DNA from: Phycisphaerales bacterium PN19_bin_20 | GTDB lineage: Bacteria; Planctomycetota; Phycisphaerae; Phycisphaerales; UBA1924 | Assembly: GCA_021173225.1 (NCBI GenBank) | Contig: JAJOLK010000012.1 | Location: 1-64,000, forward strand | Direction of reading: 5' to 3' | Length of the DNA: 64,000 nucleotides | In this document: piece by piece, positions 17,196 through 25,863 of the stretch | Numbering within the stretch: the first letter of the stretch is position 1 | Layout of the letters: every line of letters starts with the position of its first letter | Translations under genes and position numbers: made by a program | The notes under the pieces: model-generated | What the model was told of the DNA's origin: nothing | What the model saw: the letters and a program-made list of their open reading frames with translations, nothing else | Databases searched by the model: none

Positions 17196-18272
17196 TCAGG
17201 CTCCGCGGAGGAAGCCTAGAAGTTGGGTCGGGCTGGTGGTCGAGGCGGTCTGGCGGATCTGGGGCTCGTACTGGCCGTAGAGGCCCTTGGCTTTCTCAAC
17301 CTGCGCAGAGAAAAGGGTGCGTAGGTCAATGGCGGAGATGGTGCGTCCGCCGGCGTAATACTGCTTGGCGACCATTCCGATGGCGTAGGTGGTGGCAAAG
17401 GTGAGGGCGGGGCCGGTGCCCCAGTTGATGGCGGTGCTGGCCACTTTGCCAGCGGACTTGCCGAGATACTGCTTGGCGAGCTGGCCGAGGAACTTGCGTG
17501 CGTAGCTCTCTACGACCTGGCCGGCGGCACCGACGCCGATGGTGGCGATGAACTCCTTCATCATGGCGGCGGAGAGGGGGTAGCCGTAGGCGCCGGCGAT
17601 GCTGTGGACCATCTTGGTTTGCAGGGGGATGACGGCGACGGTGGCGAGGTTTTGCGGGAGCAGCTCTGCGGCGGCGGTGATGATGGCAAACTTGAGGGTG
17701 GTGGCGTCGGCCTGCGTGGTACGCGGGTCGGCGGCGGTGGGGCTGATGGTGCTGGTGGCGGTGGTGGCGGTGGGGCTGAAGGCGCTAGAGGCGGCGACCC
17801 CTGCGGCCGCGACGGCCAGTGGTGCGGCAAAGCCAATGGGCAGCGGTGGGGGGAGGGGCGCACTGTTGGTGATGGTTACGGCTGCGTTGGTGGCGACGGC
17901 TGCGCCGGCGCGGGTAAATTCGTCGGCCTGGTCAAGCTCGGCGCGGGCGGCCTCGGGCGAGTGGCCCAGAAGGCGGGCGAGGTCTTCAAGGAAGGCGCGT
18001 TCGGCGGGGGTGGTCACGCCGTCGGCCTCGCAGACGCCGACTGCGGCCTCCCAGGCGAGTGCGCGGAGTTCTTGGGTGTCAAGGATGGCGGCCTCTTGGG
18101 CGACGGTGGTCTGGCGGAGCAGGACGCGCCGAGCGGCCTCGCTGGTGCTGACCTCGCCAAGGCCGTCGACGACCTCGCGGACTTTTTCGCGTTCTGGGTC
18201 TGACTTTGCGCCGTCAGCGAAGGCGGCAAACATGCTGATGGCGGTGAGTGCGCGGGCTTGGTCGGGGTTCAT
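17196..18272 (-). CDS. TerB-like / DUF697 (YcjF-like) two-domain protein
   Basis: A 358-residue protein starting at ATG 18272 (MNPDQARALTAISMF); the longer open frame upstream is antisense to nfeD and is not used. The N-terminal ~130 residues are helical and look TerB-like (ISMFAAFADGAKSDPEREKVREVV; CEADGVTTPAERAFLEDLARLLG), a fold that binds metal and often sits in stress systems. After an Ala/Thr/Ser-rich linker, the C-terminal half has the glycine-rich helical hairpin of DUF697/YcjF (AAELLPQNLATVAVIPLQTKMVHSIAGAYG ... GVGAAGQVVESYARKFLG), which usually inserts in or near membranes and accompanies GTPases. No GTPase is adjacent. It is divergent from nfeD. Confidence 0.75.
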   Translation of the reverse strand: MNPDQARALTAISMFAAFADGAKSDPEREKVREVVDGLGEVSTSEAARRVLLRQTTVAQEAAILDTQELRALAWEAAVGVCEADGVTTPAERAFLEDLARLLGHSPEAARAELDQADEFTRAGAAVATNAAVTITNSAPLPPPLPIGFAAPLAVAAAGVAASSAFSPTATTATSTISPTAADPRTTQADATTLKFAIITAAAELLPQNLATVAVIPLQTKMVHSIAGAYGYPLSAAMMKEFIATIGVGAAGQVVESYARKFLGQLAKQYLGKSAGKVASTAINWGTGPALTFATTYAIGMVAKQYYAGGRTISAIDLRTLFSAQVEKAKGLYGQYEPQIRQTASTTSPTQLLGFLRGA

Positions 18273-18411
18273 GGTGGTCTTTCGGTTGGCGTGCGTGCGC
18301 GATGCTGCGATGCAGTACGCGGGTTGTTCCTGGTTGTTCGTCGCGAGAGTGCGAGCGGGTTGTTGAAGGCCGGTGGATGCGGAGGGGGCGGGGGGCACGT
18401 ACGATTCGGTC

Positions 18412-20256
18412 ATGCTGAAGTTGACGCGGGTTGTGCTGGCCGTCGTGCTGCTGCTGGCGGTGTGCGTTGGTATTTCTGGCCAGGCGGTGGCCGGCCAAGC
18501 TGGCGCGGGCAGGGCGGTGGCGGCTGGGGCCGAACAGGTAGAGCCGAGAGCTGAAGCCGGGAAGACGGCGGCGGCGAAGGCCGGGGCGGGGCGTGTGAGC
18601 CCGAACGTGGCGATCATCACGATTGCGGGGGCGATTGACTCAACGACGGCGGCGAGCGTGGAGCGGCGCCTGAAGGCGGCGGAGAAGGCGGGCGCGGACG
18701 CGGTGGTGCTTGAGATCAACACGCCCGGCGGCGAGGTGGGCGCGGTGCTGCGGATCTGCGGGCTGCTGAAGAAGACGACCGTGCCGCGGACGGTGGCGTG
18801 GGTAAACGACCAGGCGTACAGCGGCGGGGCGATTATCGCGCTGGCGTGCCAGGAGATTGTCACGGCGGGTGGCTCGCGGTTTGGCGATGCGGCGCCGATT
18901 AGGTTTAGCCCGATCTTCGGGCTGCAGAGCCTGGGTGACAGCGAGCGGGCCAAGGCGCTGGCACCTCTGGTGGTAGAGATGGTCGATTCGGCGCGGCGGC
19001 ACGGGTACGACGAGAAGCTGGTGCAAGGGTTCATCGCGCTGGGGGTTGAGCTGTGGTTGATCGAGAACACAGCGACTGGTGAGCGGCTGTTTGTTGACCG
19101 GGCGGAGTATCTAAGGGTGTTTGGGCAAGAGCCCAGCGAGGGTGTGCTGCCGCGGGTGGCTTCGATGGCGGATGCGCCGAAGCGGCGGCTGGCGCCGATG
19201 GGTGTGGAGTCGGGCGGGGGTGGTTCGGGCGGGGGAGTGGCTGGGCCTGACGCGGGGACGGAGCTGAAGCCGGCGATCCCGTTTGCTGGGCGTGATCTTC
19301 GGCAGGTCAACGACGCTTTGGCGCTCAAGGGGACGTTGGCCAAGCGGCCTGTGCTGACGGCCAAGGACCGCGGGCAGTGGACGCTGATTGAGTACGCCAC
19401 CGACGGGCGGACGATTTTGACCCTTGGTGATGGCGAGATGCTGGCGTGGCGCATGTCGCGCGGGACGGTCAACAACGATGAGGAACTGAAGGCGTACTTC
19501 TCAGCGGCCAAGGTCGGGCGGCTGGACATGGTGTGGTACGAGCAGCTGGCACGGGTGCTGGATGACCCGATGGTGCGGGGCATCTTGATTGTGGTGATGC
19601 TGCTGGGGTTGTTTGTTGAGCTTGTGCACCCTGGGCTGATCTTTCCGGGCGCGGTGGCGGGTGTGGCCCTGGTGGGCGTGCTGCTGCCGGGGCTTTTGAT
19701 CGGGCTTGGCGTGTGGTGGGCGCTGGTGGCAATTGTGTCGGGGATCTTGCTGCTGATGCTCGAAGCGTTTGTGCTACCGGGCTTTGGGCTGTTCGGCGTG
19801 GTGGGGCTGCTGCTGCTGTTTGGCGGGCTGGTGATGACCTTCTTGCCCAGCGAGGACCTGCCGTTCATGGACCCTAGCGAGCGGTGGCGCGGGCTGGGCT
19901 TTGGTCTGGTGAGCGTGGTGGTGGGGACGGTGACGGCGGGCGCGACGGTCTATTACTTATCGAAACATCTGCGGATGATCCCGGTGTTTGGCAAGCTGGT
20001 GCTTGATTCGAGCGGCACGCCGGACGTGGCGACGGTGGGCGTAAGTGCCAGCGAGGCGGGGCTCGCGGGCGCGGCTGGCGCCGTGGTGGCGATCGGTGCC
20101 GAGGGGCTCGCGATTACCGCACTTCGGCCGTCGGGCAAGGTGGAGATCGACGGGCAGATTGTGGATGTGGTAGTTGACGGCGGGTTTGTGGCGCCGGGCG
20201 AGCGGGTGAGGGTGATCGCGCTGGAGGGGATGCGGACGGTGGTGGAGCGCGTGTAG
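18412..20256 (+). CDS. Long-form NfeD membrane serine protease
   Basis: A 614-residue protein from ATG 18412. It has a signal sequence (VVLAVVLLLAVCVGISG), a ClpP/SppA-class protease domain (NVAIITIAGAIDSTTAASVERRL; INTPGGEV; the serine region NDQAYSGGAIIALACQEIV at ~125-145), an insertion with a Ser/Gly linker, four or five membrane helices (RGILIVVMLLGLFVELVHPGLIFPG...) and a C-terminal soluble NfeD OB-fold (VATVGVSASEAGLAGA...GKVEIDGQIVDVVVDGGF). NfeD1b-type proteases cleave stomatin partners and tune membrane quality. No stomatin gene follows. The Ser-Lys dyad can be located only roughly. Confidence 0.9.
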   Translation: MLKLTRVVLAVVLLLAVCVGISGQAVAGQAGAGRAVAAGAEQVEPRAEAGKTAAAKAGAGRVSPNVAIITIAGAIDSTTAASVERRLKAAEKAGADAVVLEINTPGGEVGAVLRICGLLKKTTVPRTVAWVNDQAYSGGAIIALACQEIVTAGGSRFGDAAPIRFSPIFGLQSLGDSERAKALAPLVVEMVDSARRHGYDEKLVQGFIALGVELWLIENTATGERLFVDRAEYLRVFGQEPSEGVLPRVASMADAPKRRLAPMGVESGGGGSGGGVAGPDAGTELKPAIPFAGRDLRQVNDALALKGTLAKRPVLTAKDRGQWTLIEYATDGRTILTLGDGEMLAWRMSRGTVNNDEELKAYFSAAKVGRLDMVWYEQLARVLDDPMVRGILIVVMLLGLFVELVHPGLIFPGAVAGVALVGVLLPGLLIGLGVWWALVAIVSGILLLMLEAFVLPGFGLFGVVGLLLLFGGLVMTFLPSEDLPFMDPSERWRGLGFGLVSVVVGTVTAGATVYYLSKHLRMIPVFGKLVLDSSGTPDVATVGVSASEAGLAGAAGAVVAIGAEGLAITALRPSGKVEIDGQIVDVVVDGGFVAPGERVRVIALEGMRTVVERV

Positions 20257-20307
20257 GGGCGAAGAGTGAGAAGTAAGGAGTGATGAGGGTGGGACCTGCG
20301 GCCCGTT

Positions 20308-20369
20308 GGCGGGTTGAAAACCTGCCCCACGCGGTGCAGCAATGCAACAGGCGGGTTGAAAACTGCCCC
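20308..20369. repeat. Two copies of the dispersed GGCGGGTTGAAAACCTGCC-type palindrome
   Basis: Copies at 20308-20326 and 20350-20369, read in the orientation opposite to the 37.5 kb cluster. They lie between convergent nfeD and the YHS gene. Confidence 0.6.
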
Positions 20370-20417
20370 ATCGAAAGAAAACCCGGCCCTAGTAAGGATC
20401 GGGGTTTCGCGCGGGGA

Positions 20418-21226
20418 CTACTTGCCGCCGGCGGAGGGCTCGGGCGCGGGGGTGGGGGTGGGAGTGGGCGCGGGAGTGGCGGTGGGGGTGGGGGTGGGGG
20501 TGCGGGTGGGGGCTTTGCGGGGCGGTTCGCCGGCGAGCTTCTTCCAGCTTGCGTCGGCCTTGATGGCCTCGGCCGCGTGATCACCTTGAGCCACTTGGGG
20601 CGCGTATCACCTAGCCAGCCCTTATGGAAGAGGAAGAGCCGGCCGTCCTTAACGATGAAGCTCTCGGGCTCGATCTGGATTTTATCGCCGTCAATCATGG
20701 CCCATGAGCACCAGCCGCCGTGGGCGGGCTCGTACTTGGCGGGGCTGTTCTTAAAGAGGTCGAGGTTGGTCTGCGAGGCGAAGCGGTAGGTCGCGCCCTT
20801 GTGCTCGTGGGTGAACTTGGCGTCGCCCTCGAGGGCCTTGCCGCCGCCTTCAGGAAAGTAGGCGACGGGGTCGAAGCCGTCGATAGGCGGGCGGGTCTTC
20901 TTGGCGAGGTTCCACTCGGCGGTTTTGCGAACGGGCTTGGGGGTCCGAGCAGGACTTGTGGGGGTAGGAATTGTGCTTGGTGTGGGCTCGGGGGCTGCCC
21001 ACAGGGGCATCGAGAGGCCAACAGTCAGTGCGATTGCGGCGATGAGCGTGCGGCTGGTACGAGTTTTGGTGAAGGTCTTTAAAGGAGTCTTACTCTCGAT
21101 GTGATCCGCCGGTGCGTCGGGCCTTGCGTTCCGGCCTTGCACGCTGAAGTGCAGACTTTGCACAAACCGTGGCCGCGGTGTGTTCAAAGGGCGTCGGCAG
21201 TAGGATTTGGCGGAGACACGCTGCAA
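20418..21226 (-). pseudogene. Secreted YHS-domain protein with a frameshift
   Basis: A signal peptide (SRTLIAAIALTVGLSMPLWA), a short Thr/Pro linker, and a complete YHS domain (GFDPVAYF ... THEHKGATYRFAS ... LFKNSPAKYEPAHGGWCSWA ... FHKGWLGDTRPKWLK). YHS domains bind copper or other metals through conserved residues. At 20584-20586 the frame breaks: the reading frame continues into Arg/Pro-rich antisense of nfeD, while the next frame gives GDHAAEAIKADASWKKLAGEP, then a (PT)n/(PA)n tail ending at TAG 20418-20420. Restoring one G (AAGGTGATC to AAGGGTGATC) repairs it. The start is unclear: the only start-like codons upstream of the signal peptide are GTG (21226 or further in). Confidence 0.65.
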
Positions 21227-21258
21227 GGCGCGCGCGGGCCTGACGACTGGCCACGGTA

Positions 21259-21704
21259 ATGCCCCTCATGGCAAGGATTCTCGCGACCAGCCTGGTACTC
21301 GGCCTTGGGGTCTATATGACCCTGGGGCTCTCGAGGTTGTGGACGCCAAGTGTTACTTGGGCGCGATGCAGCCTGGCGATGGTTTGGTGCAGCCCGCGTG
21401 GGCGATCCGCTGCGTGTCGGGGGGCATTCCGCCGGTGCTGTTGGCGATTGACCAGCGCGGCGAACTCACGTTCACGCTGCTGGCGGGCGTTGACGGCGGG
21501 CGGCTGCCCGGAGCCGCGATGATGAACATCGGGCCGGCGGTGCGGGCCCGCGGTCGGCTGAGCACCGTCGGAACGCAGCGTGTGCTGCGGGTTGAGTCTC
21601 TGCAGCGCGTCGTACTGGGCGAGGCCGGTGGGGGCGAGGCCGGTGGGGGCGAGGCGGTTCCGGGTATGGTAGAGCTGACGGGCCTGTGCGGGCCTAGTCG
21701 TTAG
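21259..21704 (+). pseudogene. Small membrane-anchored protein of unknown function, frameshifted
   Basis: The N-terminus (ATG 21259 or 21268) reads MARILATSLVLGLGVYMTLG, a single transmembrane anchor, in one frame. From the G-run at 21324-21327 the sensible sequence moves to another frame (ALEVVDAKCYLGAMQPGDGLVQPAWAIRC ... VLLAIDQRGELTFTL ... AVRARGRLSTVGTQRVLRVESLQRV) and ends at 21704. Adding one G would join them. The soluble part is strand-rich and could be an OB-like domain. A 15-bp repeat (GEAGG) lies near the C-terminus. No family recognised. Confidence 0.55.
21618..21659 (+). repeat. 15-bp tandem units (GGCGAGGCCGGTGGG)
   Basis: Nearly three in-frame copies encoding G-E-A-G-G, at the end of the preceding frameshifted gene. 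Confidence 0.8.
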
Positions 21705-21759
21705 GTGGGTCTTCTGTTCCGCCGGTTGTAAGATCGGTGTGCGGGCGTAGGAGCAAGAA

Positions 21760-22368
21760 ATGGCTGGTCAAGCGCGGGTGATTGAGCAATCGGTCGATCG
21801 TGGCACATCGCTGGCCGCTACGCGGGACGCGCTGGTGCTGGTGCTCGGTCAGCTCGCAGCTCTTGTTGAACGGCTGAGCGCCGAGCAGTACACGCGGCAG
21901 CCAGTGGGCGTGGTGCGTTCGTCGGTCGGCCCGCACGTGCGCCACGCGCTGGACCACGTGGGCGCCTGGCTTGCGGCGGTGCCTGAGGGCGTGCTGGACT
22001 ATGACACGCGTGACCGCGGAACGCCGGTGGAGCAGGACCCTGCCGCGGCGCTCGAGCAGCTTGCGGCGCTGCTGGAGTCGTTGCGGAGCTTGAACGCGCG
22101 GGAAGCTCGGATAGCCGGCGCGACATGGACGCTCAGGGCGCAGGTGACCGAGGGCGGGCCGGCGATCAGCTTTGGCACCACGCCCGAGCGCGAGCTGGCG
22201 TTTGTGCTGAGCCACACGATTCACCACCATGCGGTGCTGGGGATCATGGCCCGCGAGCTGGGCGTGCAGGCTCCTGAGAGATTCGGCTATGCGCCGGCAA
22301 CGATCACGCACCTTGCCCCGGCGGCGCAGGGCGGGAACGATACGGGTCAAGGGCCCGTTGCGGGCTGA
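21760..22368 (+). CDS. DinB-family (DUF664-like) metal-binding protein
   Basis: A 202-residue four-helix-bundle protein, ATG 21760 with AGGAG upstream. The three-His metal signature of the DinB/YfiT superfamily can be seen: VRHALDHVGAW (first His, residues ~65-70) and SHTIHHHAVLGIMARELGV (two more). These proteins act as thiol-dependent transferases or are of unknown function. It is the first gene of a plus-strand run of four: DinB, NRDE, ATP-grasp, coaBC. Confidence 0.85.
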   Translation: MAGQARVIEQSVDRGTSLAATRDALVLVLGQLAALVERLSAEQYTRQPVGVVRSSVGPHVRHALDHVGAWLAAVPEGVLDYDTRDRGTPVEQDPAAALEQLAALLESLRSLNAREARIAGATWTLRAQVTEGGPAISFGTTPERELAFVLSHTIHHHAVLGIMARELGVQAPERFGYAPATITHLAPAAQGGNDTGQGPVAG

Positions 22369-22392
22369 GTGTCTGGACAAACCAACAAACGT

Positions 22393-23328
22393 ATGTGCAC
22401 CTATTCCATCATCCCTCTGGCTGGCAACGGCGGCTTTCGTGTCGCGGTCAACCGTGACGAGTCGCACTTTCGGGCGCCGGCCTTCGCGCCCGCGAGCTTC
22501 GCGCCCGAGGGCGTGGAGTTTGTTATGCCCGTTGACGCTGAGGCTGGCGGGACGTGGGTCGCGGTGAACGCCGCGGGGCTGGTGCTGGCGCTGCTGAACT
22601 ACGCGCCGGGACTAAAGCCCGGGACCGCGCCGCGCGGGAGGCACTCGCGCGGGCTGGTGATCCCGGCGCTGGCGGGCGCGACGTCACTCGAGCAAGCTCT
22701 GGCTCGCGCGCGGGCGTATGACACGGGGCAGACGGCCCCTTTCCGCCTGCTGCTGACGGACGGACAGACCCTGGCTGAGCTGGCCTCGCCAGGCTTTGGC
22801 AAGCCGCTGATATCGCGGGGCTTTGGCGTGGCGCGGCCGCTGACGTTCGCGTCTTCTGGCCTGGGCGATGAGCTTGTTGAGCCCGCGCGACGGGCGCTGG
22901 CTGAAGAGCTGTTTAACTCGCCGCCTGAAGGTTGGCCCAGTGCGCAGGACGCGCTGCACACCCATCGCTGGCATGACCGGCCTGAGGTGAGCGTCTATAT
23001 GAGTCGGCAAGAGGCGCGGACGGTTTCGATCACCACGATTGAGGTCGCGAGCGGGGTTGCGAAGATGAGCTATCAAGCTGATCTGGGCGGGCGTCTAGCG
23101 CCGTTGCAGTACGCCAGCGTTTTGCTCACTGGGCACGCGGTGCCGCCGATTCGCGTTGCGGCCGGCGGCTGGGTTGGTACGTCAGCGGGTGCGTCTGCTG
23201 GTAGCAAGCGTGGCTTGGGCGGTGGCGGTGGGGGGGGCGGTGGCGGTGGTCGCGCGGGCGCGAGCGTTCGTGGTACGACGCGTGACCGCACGACCCGAGA
23301 CCGCCTACTGCCGGGGTCTGAGCCATGA
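22393..23328 (+). CDS. NRDE (TANGO2-like) family protein
   Basis: A 311-residue protein. ATG 22393 is used because family members begin MCT, placing the candidate nucleophile Cys at position 2 after Met removal; here MCTYSIIPLAGNGGFRVAVNRDE includes the naming NRDE motif at ~20. Also typical: GGTWVAVNAAGLVLALLNY and SRGLVIPALAGA. TANGO2-type proteins are linked to heme or lipid handling. The last ~60 residues are low-complexity (poly-Gly, then TTRDRTTRDR) beyond the usual fold. It starts just after the DinB stop and ends with an ATGA overlap into the next gene. Confidence 0.88.
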   Translation: MCTYSIIPLAGNGGFRVAVNRDESHFRAPAFAPASFAPEGVEFVMPVDAEAGGTWVAVNAAGLVLALLNYAPGLKPGTAPRGRHSRGLVIPALAGATSLEQALARARAYDTGQTAPFRLLLTDGQTLAELASPGFGKPLISRGFGVARPLTFASSGLGDELVEPARRALAEELFNSPPEGWPSAQDALHTHRWHDRPEVSVYMSRQEARTVSITTIEVASGVAKMSYQADLGGRLAPLQYASVLLTGHAVPPIRVAAGGWVGTSAGASAGSKRGLGGGGGGGGGGGRAGASVRGTTRDRTTRDRLLPGSEP

Positions 23329-24443
23329 CCTCCGCGGCGGCTGTTGCGGCGCGCGGTGAGCGCGATGCGCCTTGGCGATGGCGCGTGCTTGCGCGCGTGT
23401 CGCGCCTGTGGCGGTGGGAGTTCTGGCCGCAGAAGCTCTTCTATGTGCCGATGGTGCCTGTGTGGTGCTCGCTGGGCCTGTGGCATCGGTCTTCTACGTG
23501 CTGGACGGCGGCGAACCCGGCGATGCCGCACGCGGGGACTGCGGGCGAACGCAAGAGCGATGTGCTGGCGATGCTGCCGCGCGACGTGACGCCGGCGTTT
23601 GCGCTGATCGCGGCGGGGCCGCTGAAGGAGCGGGTGGCGACGCTCGTGCGAGCGATGAGCGAGCGGGCGATCGGCCTTCCTGCGATCATCAAACCTGACA
23701 TCGGCGAGCGTGGCAGCGGTGTGCGGCTGGTGCGGACCCTTGACCAGGCCGCTGCGGTGATGTGCGAGCAGCCGCAAGACCTGATTGTGCAGGCGTTCAG
23801 CCCCGGTCCGGTCGAGGTCGGCATCGCGTATGTGCGGCACCCGACGGAGGCGACGGGCAAGGTCTTTTCGATCACCGCCAAGCGATTTCCGACCGTCATT
23901 GGCGACGGCCAGAGCACCCTGCGCGAGCTGATCTGGCGGGACGCGCGGCTGCGCATGCAGGCGAGCACGTTTCTTACGCGTTTGGCAGATCGCGCGGGCG
24001 AGGTGCCGAGCGCATTGCAGGTGGTGACGCTGGCGGTCGCGGGTAACCACTGCCAGGGCACGATGTTTCTTGACGCGCCGCACTTGATCACGCCCGCGCT
24101 GGAGCGGGAGATCGACCGCATCGCCCAGAGCGTTGGCGACGGGCGGGGCTTCTTCATCGGGCGGCTTGACGTCCGCTGCGCGAGCGAGGCGGCGCTGATG
24201 CGCGGCGAGAACCTCAGCGTGCTTGAGATTAACGGCGTGGTCGGTGAGAGCACGAACATCTACGACCCCTCGCGCTCGATTGTCGCGGCGTATGTAACAC
24301 TCGCGCGTCAGTGGGCTCATGCGTTCGCCATCGGCAAAGACTGTGAGCGTCTGGGGCTGGCCAAGGCCACGCCGCCGGTGGCGCTGGTGCGCGCGGTGCT
24401 CGCGCACGTGAACCGCCCTGGTGTGGGCACGCCGAGCGACTAA
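23325..24443 (+). CDS. ATP-grasp enzyme (D-Ala-D-Ala ligase-like)
   Basis: A 372-residue protein overlapping the NRDE gene by 4 nt. The N-terminal segment WRWEFWPQKLFYVPMVPVWCSLGLWHRSSTCWTAANPAMP is a membrane-proximal signature seen in a planctomycete/proteobacterial ATP-grasp family. The ATP-grasp fold follows: LPAIIKPDIGERGSGVRLV (nucleotide-binding Lys and Gly loop), LIVQAFSPGPVEVGIAYVRHP, and metal-binding LEINGVVGEST (E-x-N). It should join a carboxylate to an amine or thiol using ATP; substrate unknown. Translational coupling to a TANGO2-like protein is noteworthy. Confidence 0.85.
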   Translation: MTSAAAVAARGERDAPWRWRVLARVSRLWRWEFWPQKLFYVPMVPVWCSLGLWHRSSTCWTAANPAMPHAGTAGERKSDVLAMLPRDVTPAFALIAAGPLKERVATLVRAMSERAIGLPAIIKPDIGERGSGVRLVRTLDQAAAVMCEQPQDLIVQAFSPGPVEVGIAYVRHPTEATGKVFSITAKRFPTVIGDGQSTLRELIWRDARLRMQASTFLTRLADRAGEVPSALQVVTLAVAGNHCQGTMFLDAPHLITPALEREIDRIAQSVGDGRGFFIGRLDVRCASEAALMRGENLSVLEINGVVGESTNIYDPSRSIVAAYVTLARQWAHAFAIGKDCERLGLAKATPPVALVRAVLAHVNRPGVGTPSD

Positions 24444-24492
24444 GCGTGTGAGTGTGGCACGCGTTGGCCGCTCAGGGCCGCAAGGATCCATG

Positions 24493-25794
24493 ATGCACAA
24501 GGTTCTGCTGATCATCTCAGGCGGCATTGCGGCGTACAAGAGCCTTGAGCTCATCCGGCTGCTGACGGCGCGCAACGTGCAGGTCACGGCGGTGCTGACC
24601 GAGGCCGCCGCCCGGTTTGTGACGCCGCTATCGGTCGCGGCGTTGACGGGCCAGCGCGTGCACACGGAGCTGTTCAACCACGAAGCCGAAGCGCAGATGG
24701 GGCACATCCAGCTCTCTCGCATGGCGGACTTGCTGGTGGTTGCGCCGGCGAGCGCTGACATCCTGGCCAAGGCTGCGCACGGGCTCGCAGGAGATTTGGC
24801 CACCACGGCGCTGCTGGCGACCGACAAGCCGGTGCTGATGGCGCCGGCGATGAACGTGCGGATGTGGTTGCACGCGGCGACGCAGGCGAACGTTGCCACG
24901 CTGTTGCAGCGGGGTGTGGGCATGATCGGGCCTGACGATGGGGCGATGGCGTGCGGGGAGTTTGGCCCGGGGCGGATGGCCGAGCCGGCGGCGATTGCGG
25001 AGCGCGTTTATGCGATGCTTGGCGCGGGGGCTGCGCGGTCAAGCGCACAGACGGACGCGGAGCCGAGCGAAGAAGCGGGCGTCTCGCAGGCGGGACAGCG
25101 CGGAGCGGTTGCCGGTGTGATGCGTGGTCGGCATGCGCTGGTGGGTCAGAATGCGCTGGTGGGTCGGCATGCGCTGGTCACTGCAGGGCCGACTATTGAG
25201 CCGATCGATCCGGTGCGTTTCATCTCGAACCGATCTTCGGGCAAGCAGGGCTACGCGATTGCCGGTGCGCTAGCGGCGCTGGGTGCGCGGGTTACGCTGG
25301 TCAGCGGACCCACGGGGCTTGATGTGCCCGCTGGCGTTGACCGCGTGAGCGTGCAGACCGCCCGCGAGATGCTGGACGCGTGCGAGCGAGCCTTGCCGGC
25401 GGATGTGGCGGTTTGTGTTGCGGCGGTTGCTGACTTCAGGCCCGCGCACGCGGCTGAGCTCAAGCTGGAGAAGGCCTCGGCCGCGAGCTTGGCGCTGGTG
25501 GCGAACCCTGACATTTTGGCGACGCTGAGCGCCCACGCGCAGCGCCCGGCGCTGGTGATTGGCTTCGCCGCGCAGACGCACGAGGTTGAGACCTTTGCGC
25601 AGGCCAAGCGGGCGAAGAAGCGGTGCGACTGGATCGTCGCCAACGATGTCTCGGGCGATGTGATGGGCGGCGACCACAACCAGGTTTCGATCATCAGCGA
25701 CAAAGGGATAGAATGCCTAGCACGGAGGACCAAGGCCCAGGTTGCCGCCGAGCTCGCTGGGCGGATCGCGTCGCGGCTTGGCCCGCGCGAGTGA
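24493..25794 (+). CDS. coaBC: Bifunctional phosphopantothenoylcysteine decarboxylase / phosphopantothenate-cysteine ligase
   Basis: A 433-residue coenzyme A biosynthesis enzyme. ATG 24493 is favoured over the adjacent ATG 24490 because AAGGA is then spaced 6 nt. The CoaC flavoprotein half shows IISGGIAAYKSLELIRLL, the catalytic His in MGHIQLSRMADLLVVAPAS, PAMNVRMW and the Cys loop MACGEFGPGRMAEP. The CoaB half starts at ALVTAGPTIEPIDPVRFISNRSSGKQG and includes AAVADFRP, the Lys region KKRCDWIVANDV and the C-terminal TKAQVAAELAGRI. The linker holds three copies of an 18-bp tandem repeat. Confidence 0.96.
   Translation: MHKVLLIISGGIAAYKSLELIRLLTARNVQVTAVLTEAAARFVTPLSVAALTGQRVHTELFNHEAEAQMGHIQLSRMADLLVVAPASADILAKAAHGLAGDLATTALLATDKPVLMAPAMNVRMWLHAATQANVATLLQRGVGMIGPDDGAMACGEFGPGRMAEPAAIAERVYAMLGAGAARSSAQTDAEPSEEAGVSQAGQRGAVAGVMRGRHALVGQNALVGRHALVTAGPTIEPIDPVRFISNRSSGKQGYAIAGALAALGARVTLVSGPTGLDVPAGVDRVSVQTAREMLDACERALPADVAVCVAAVADFRPAHAAELKLEKASAASLALVANPDILATLSAHAQRPALVIGFAAQTHEVETFAQAKRAKKRCDWIVANDVSGDVMGGDHNQVSIISDKGIECLARRTKAQVAAELAGRIASRLGPRE
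25125..25178 (+). repeat. Three 18-bp tandem units inside coaBC
   Basis: Unit close to GGGTCGGCATGCGCTGGT (G-R-H-A-L-V), duplicating the first residues of the CoaB domain in the interdomain linker. Confidence 0.9.
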
Positions 25795-25863
25795 CGTGCT
25801 GCGTGTGGGGTGCGGCGTGCGGGGTGCGGCGGTCGGAGAGCTGTCCTGGGGCGAGCCGCGCGG

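Noticed and set aside
18273-19868. Long N-terminal extension of the TerB/DUF697-like gene
   Set aside because: It is antisense to nfeD, Ser/Pro-rich, and the real start ATG 18272 begins the conserved region.
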